Positions 61,259 through 64,000 of a stretch of DNA of 64,000 nt are shown here, in pieces. Source of the DNA: Aldrovandia affinis (lineage: Eukaryota > Chordata > Actinopteri > Notacanthiformes > Halosauridae); the NCBI GenBank assembly GCA_029706075.1, contig JAINUG010000070.1:2527500-2591499 (forward strand), in the 5' to 3' direction. The first letter of the stretch is position 1. The number at the start of each line of letters is the position of its first letter. A program made the position numbers and the translations under genes. A model generated the notes under the pieces. It saw nothing but the letters and a program-made list of their open reading frames with translations, was not told the origin of the DNA and searched no databases.

Positions 61259-61664
61259 TCCCACACATAAAGCGGGATGCTTTTTTGCCCTTTGATGTGG
61301 TACAGAACTCAAAACATTTGAAAAAGAAGCACAAAACAATAGCAGGGCTACATCTGAATGGGGAGAGGGGGAGGGGAGGAGGAGAACAGCCAAAGGGAGA
61401 GCACAGAATGTGCTGACTCACTGCACTGCCCACTCTGACTCCCGGAGCACCTCGCCCCCCGCGCTGCGACGTCTTCATCACTCTACAGCGCGTCCGATGA
61501 TGTTCAGCACTGAACCTGACAAGGGGGTCGCGCCCCTTGCCCCCCAGTAATCGCAGCGAGGCCGCAGGCTGGGTATGACCCGCCAGGGTGTCCATTACTG
61601 CATGGGCAGCAGGCCATAGGGACCACAGAACTGCTGCATCAGCCCTGACACTGCTGCAGTAGGA

Positions 61665-61724
61665 CACACACACACCAATGCACACAGCCCCACATACACA
61701 CACACACACAGACACATACCCCCG

Positions 61725-61771
<47 letters not shown>

Positions 61772-61924
61772 ATGCACACAGCCCTACACACACACATACA
61801 CACACACACACACACACACGCACATATACATACATATGCACAAGGACACATACCTGTACACATGCAAGCATACATACACACACACACACACACACACCCA
61901 CAAGCACACACACACATGCATACA

Positions 61925-61955
<31 letters not shown>

Positions 61956-62022
61956 GCACAAGGACACATACCCATGCACATGCACACACATACACACAAA
62001 TTCACACACACACGTACATATG
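61665..62022. repeat. Interrupted (CA)n cluster with (CATA)n block
   Basis: About 360 bp of CA runs; an (ATAC)n block lies at 61919-61950, and AAGGACACATACC recurs twice. Long open frames on both strands here are repeat artefacts. Confidence 0.97.
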
Positions 62023-62461
62023 AACAGTACAATAAGAACACTTATCTGGGCCCAGTTGCTATGGGGTGTTTGGAGGAGATAAGCATTTGTATTTGCATTC
62101 ACAATGAGGTTTCAGCGTACTGACCTCCCTGGCGATGCAAGTCTGACAGATATAATGGATGCCTCCTCCTGTGGGCCTTGCTACCTCAGTCAGTCTAGAT
62201 GACCCGTTTCCTGACGGACTGCTGGGGTGGTAGCTTTAGAATGGTCTTTCGTTACAATGAAAACAAATGCAAACTGGGAATCAATCAATGTACTGCAATA
62301 ATGCACAACGGACTACAGAAAAGACCAACATGCTTATCATTTTACATACAGTAATGCATTAAATTTCCATGTCCGTTTATAAACATGTAGATATGTCTTT
62401 TGCTTCTTTTGTCACACTATTTACACACTTTAGTTTAGCCTTGGGGACAAATAATACAGAT

Positions 62462-62800
62462 ACATCCAGGTCCAGAATTATTGGCATCCTTGATGAAAAT
62501 GACCAAGAAAGGCTGTATAAAATAAACAACACAGATAATTAGCTGTATTGTATGCTGAAACATATGGGAAAACAATCTACTTTTATTCTAATGTAATTAT
62601 TCAAATTTGTCTTTTCTTTTTATTGAGTAATACAATTTTTTTCTGAAAAATGTAGGAGTCAAAATTATTGGCACCCCTAAATATTATTTTAAATAAAATA
62701 AGTGAAATCTGCAATAAAATTGTACTCATTTAGGTTCAACTCAGACTTAAGGAACTGTATTGTGGCCTTACATCACTTCCTGTTTCACTAGGGTACAAAA
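62462..62800. mobile_element. Tc1-like MITE or terminal fragment (GAATTATTGGCA type)
   Basis: CCAGGTCCAGAATTATTGGC near the start and GTCAAAATTATTGGCACCCC at 62658 are typical of fish Tc1-like element termini. No transposase coding is visible in the AT-rich interior; boundaries are approximate. Confidence 0.55.
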
Positions 62801-62811
62801 ATAATGTAACA

Positions 62812-63175
62812 CCATCCATCCATCCATTATCTAAGCCGCTTATTCCTGGTCAGGGTCGCGGGGGGGCTGGAGCCTATCCCAGCATGCGTTCTGGGCGAGA
62901 GGCAGGAATACACCCTGGACAGGTTGCCAATCCATCGCAGGGCACACACACCATTCACTCACACACTCATACCTACGGGCAATTTAGACTCTCCAATTAG
63001 CCTAACGTGCATGTCTTTGGACTGTGGGAGGAAACCGGAGTACCCGGAGGAAACCCACGCGGACACGGGGAGAACATGCAAACTCCGCACAGAAAGGCCA
63101 CCGGCCTGGATTCGAACCCGAGACCTTCTTGCTGTGAGGCGACAGTGCTATCCACTGCACCACCGTGCCGCCCAT
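62812..63175 (-). repeat. CCATCCAT-type fish dispersed repeat with tRNA-like head
   Basis: A near-complete copy: CATCCATCCATCCATTATCT, GGAGCCTATCCCAGCATGCG, TTTGGACTGTGGGAGGAAAC and GCGACAGTGCTATCCACTGC. Read on the minus strand it starts GGCGGCACGGTGGTGCAGTG; it has an A-box-like TGGTGCAGTGG and a B-box-like GGTTCGAATCC spaced as in tRNA genes, so a SINE-type origin on the minus strand is likely. Partial copies are at 20718 and 27367. Confidence 0.85.
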
Positions 63176-63267
63176 AATGTAACACATCCGTAATAACGTC
63201 CAATAATGTAAAATGATGGGGAAAGCGAAAGAACTATCAAATAAAAAGAGACAGGTGGTTGTTCACC

Positions 63268-64000
63268 TACAGTACTATGTAAAAGTCTTAGGCCACCCAA
63301 GAAAATTATGTTTAACGCTATTTATCTGCACAGTAAGTGTTTATTTGCTTGGAAAAACACTATATAACATTAGAATAAATACAAATATACATTAATATAG
63401 TAAAAAGCAACAAGAATTTCTTGATATCTTTTGAGGTGGCTAGAAGACCTCTCCCCGAGGCACCCCAGTCATTCCATGTATTTTGTTTAGTTTGACAGAC
63501 ATAAAATCATAGTTTTGCATCAACAAGGCAATTCTCAGCAAGCAATAGCCGTCTAACTGGATTTTCAAGATGCTGTGTTCAAGCTGTCATAAAGAAACTT
63601 GAAGAAACTGGGCAAGTTGAAGACAAAAAACACAGTGGAAGACCCAAAAAGCTGTCTGCATCTGATGAGCAGTACTTAAAGGTCAGTTCCTTGAGGGACA
63701 GAAGGAAATCCAGTGAAGTGTTTGTTCAGCATCTGGCAGAGTCATTTGGCACCAAAGTACACACTTCGACCGTAAGAAGAAGTCTTACAAGAAATGGTCT
63801 TGTAGGGATTGCAAAACGTAAAAGACCATACAGCATGGAGCGACAACCAGTGGCAGAAAGTGTTATGGAGCGATGAGTCAAAATGTGTCATTTTTGGTTC
63901 ACAAAGATGCCAGTATGTCAGAAGAAGAGTTGGTAAGGAGCACAATGATGCCTGTCTGCAGCCTCCTGTAAAGCACGGTGGTGGGTCTGTGGGTCTGGGG
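63268..64000 (+). mobile_element. Tc1-like transposon, 5' part, runs off the window
   Basis: The terminal repeat CTACAGTACTATGTAAAAGT, CTTAGGCCACCC is followed by transposase: a GNSQQAIA-type helix-turn-helix region near 63520, EDPKSC/GRPKK-type linker near 63640, SSLRDRRKSSEVFVQHLAES with FGTKVHTSTVRRSLTRNGL (63685-63800), WSDESK near 63870 and RRRVGKEHND near 63930. Several frame changes interrupt it. The catalytic DLNPIE region should lie beyond 64000. Confidence 0.85.

Noticed and set aside
61021-61416. 131-codon frame with repeated KSHSAMLCTSSN
   Set aside because: Tandem DNA minisatellite read in one frame; no start context, splice sites or homology.
61254-62102. 282-codon minus-strand open frame rich in Cys and Val
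   Set aside because: Most of it is a translated CA/GT repeat; the rest crosses a minisatellite and GC-rich DNA with no recognised domain.

Overview
This is a 64-kb piece of a teleost fish chromosome. The evidence is six spliced coding exons of a vertebrate neuronal gene, large AT-rich introns, many CA/AG/TA microsatellites, and repeat families typical of ray-finned fish (Tc1-like, Harbinger and hAT-type MITEs, tRNA-derived SINEs with an L2-type tail, CR1/L2 LINE ends, Ty3/Gypsy LTR fossils). There is no bacterial or viral gene organisation. The repeat spectrum (eel-type L2/SINE tails, CR1, salmonid-like Tc1) hints at a non-percomorph teleost, but this is only an impression.

The only host gene I can support is ctnnd2 (delta-catenin/NPRAP, a p120-catenin family armadillo protein of adherens junctions and synapses), on the minus strand. 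Six exons lie at 44730-44764, 39286-39405, 36332-36504, 33353-33875, 28010-28201 and 12691-12931, in transcript order. Their splice phases fit one another and together they give 1284 coding bases without a stop. They encode the linker between the N-terminal coiled coil and the armadillo domain, ending at the [12 protein letters not shown] motif just before the first armadillo repeat. The coiled-coil and first exons should lie beyond position 64000 or in parts of the 5' intron where I could not find them. The armadillo exons lie before position 1.

Everything else is intron, heavily settled by transposable elements. 1-12690: a Tc1-like element, an L2-type LINE tail, an LTR retrotransposon with a 5-bp target duplication, another Tc1 remnant and a nested MITE. 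12932-28009: SINEs, Harbinger fragments, a CR1 LINE split by a Harbinger insertion, a minisatellite and a hAT-like MITE. 28202-39285: LINE and Tc1 ends and long CA/TG/CT repeats. 39406-44729: a Tc1-like element with long inverted repeats, interrupted by a solo LTR. 44765-64000: a TTA-flanked MITE, a Ty3/Gypsy fossil, a Tigger-like MITE, a MITE nested in a hAT-type MITE, minisatellites, and a Tc1-like element running off the end.

I found no undescribed functional system. The most interesting observations are structural: clean insertion histories that can be read from target duplications, stem-preserving changes in the LINE/SINE tail hairpin, a tRNA-like promoter in a common fish repeat, and the loss (or absence) of the mammalian poly-proline tract in fish delta-catenin.
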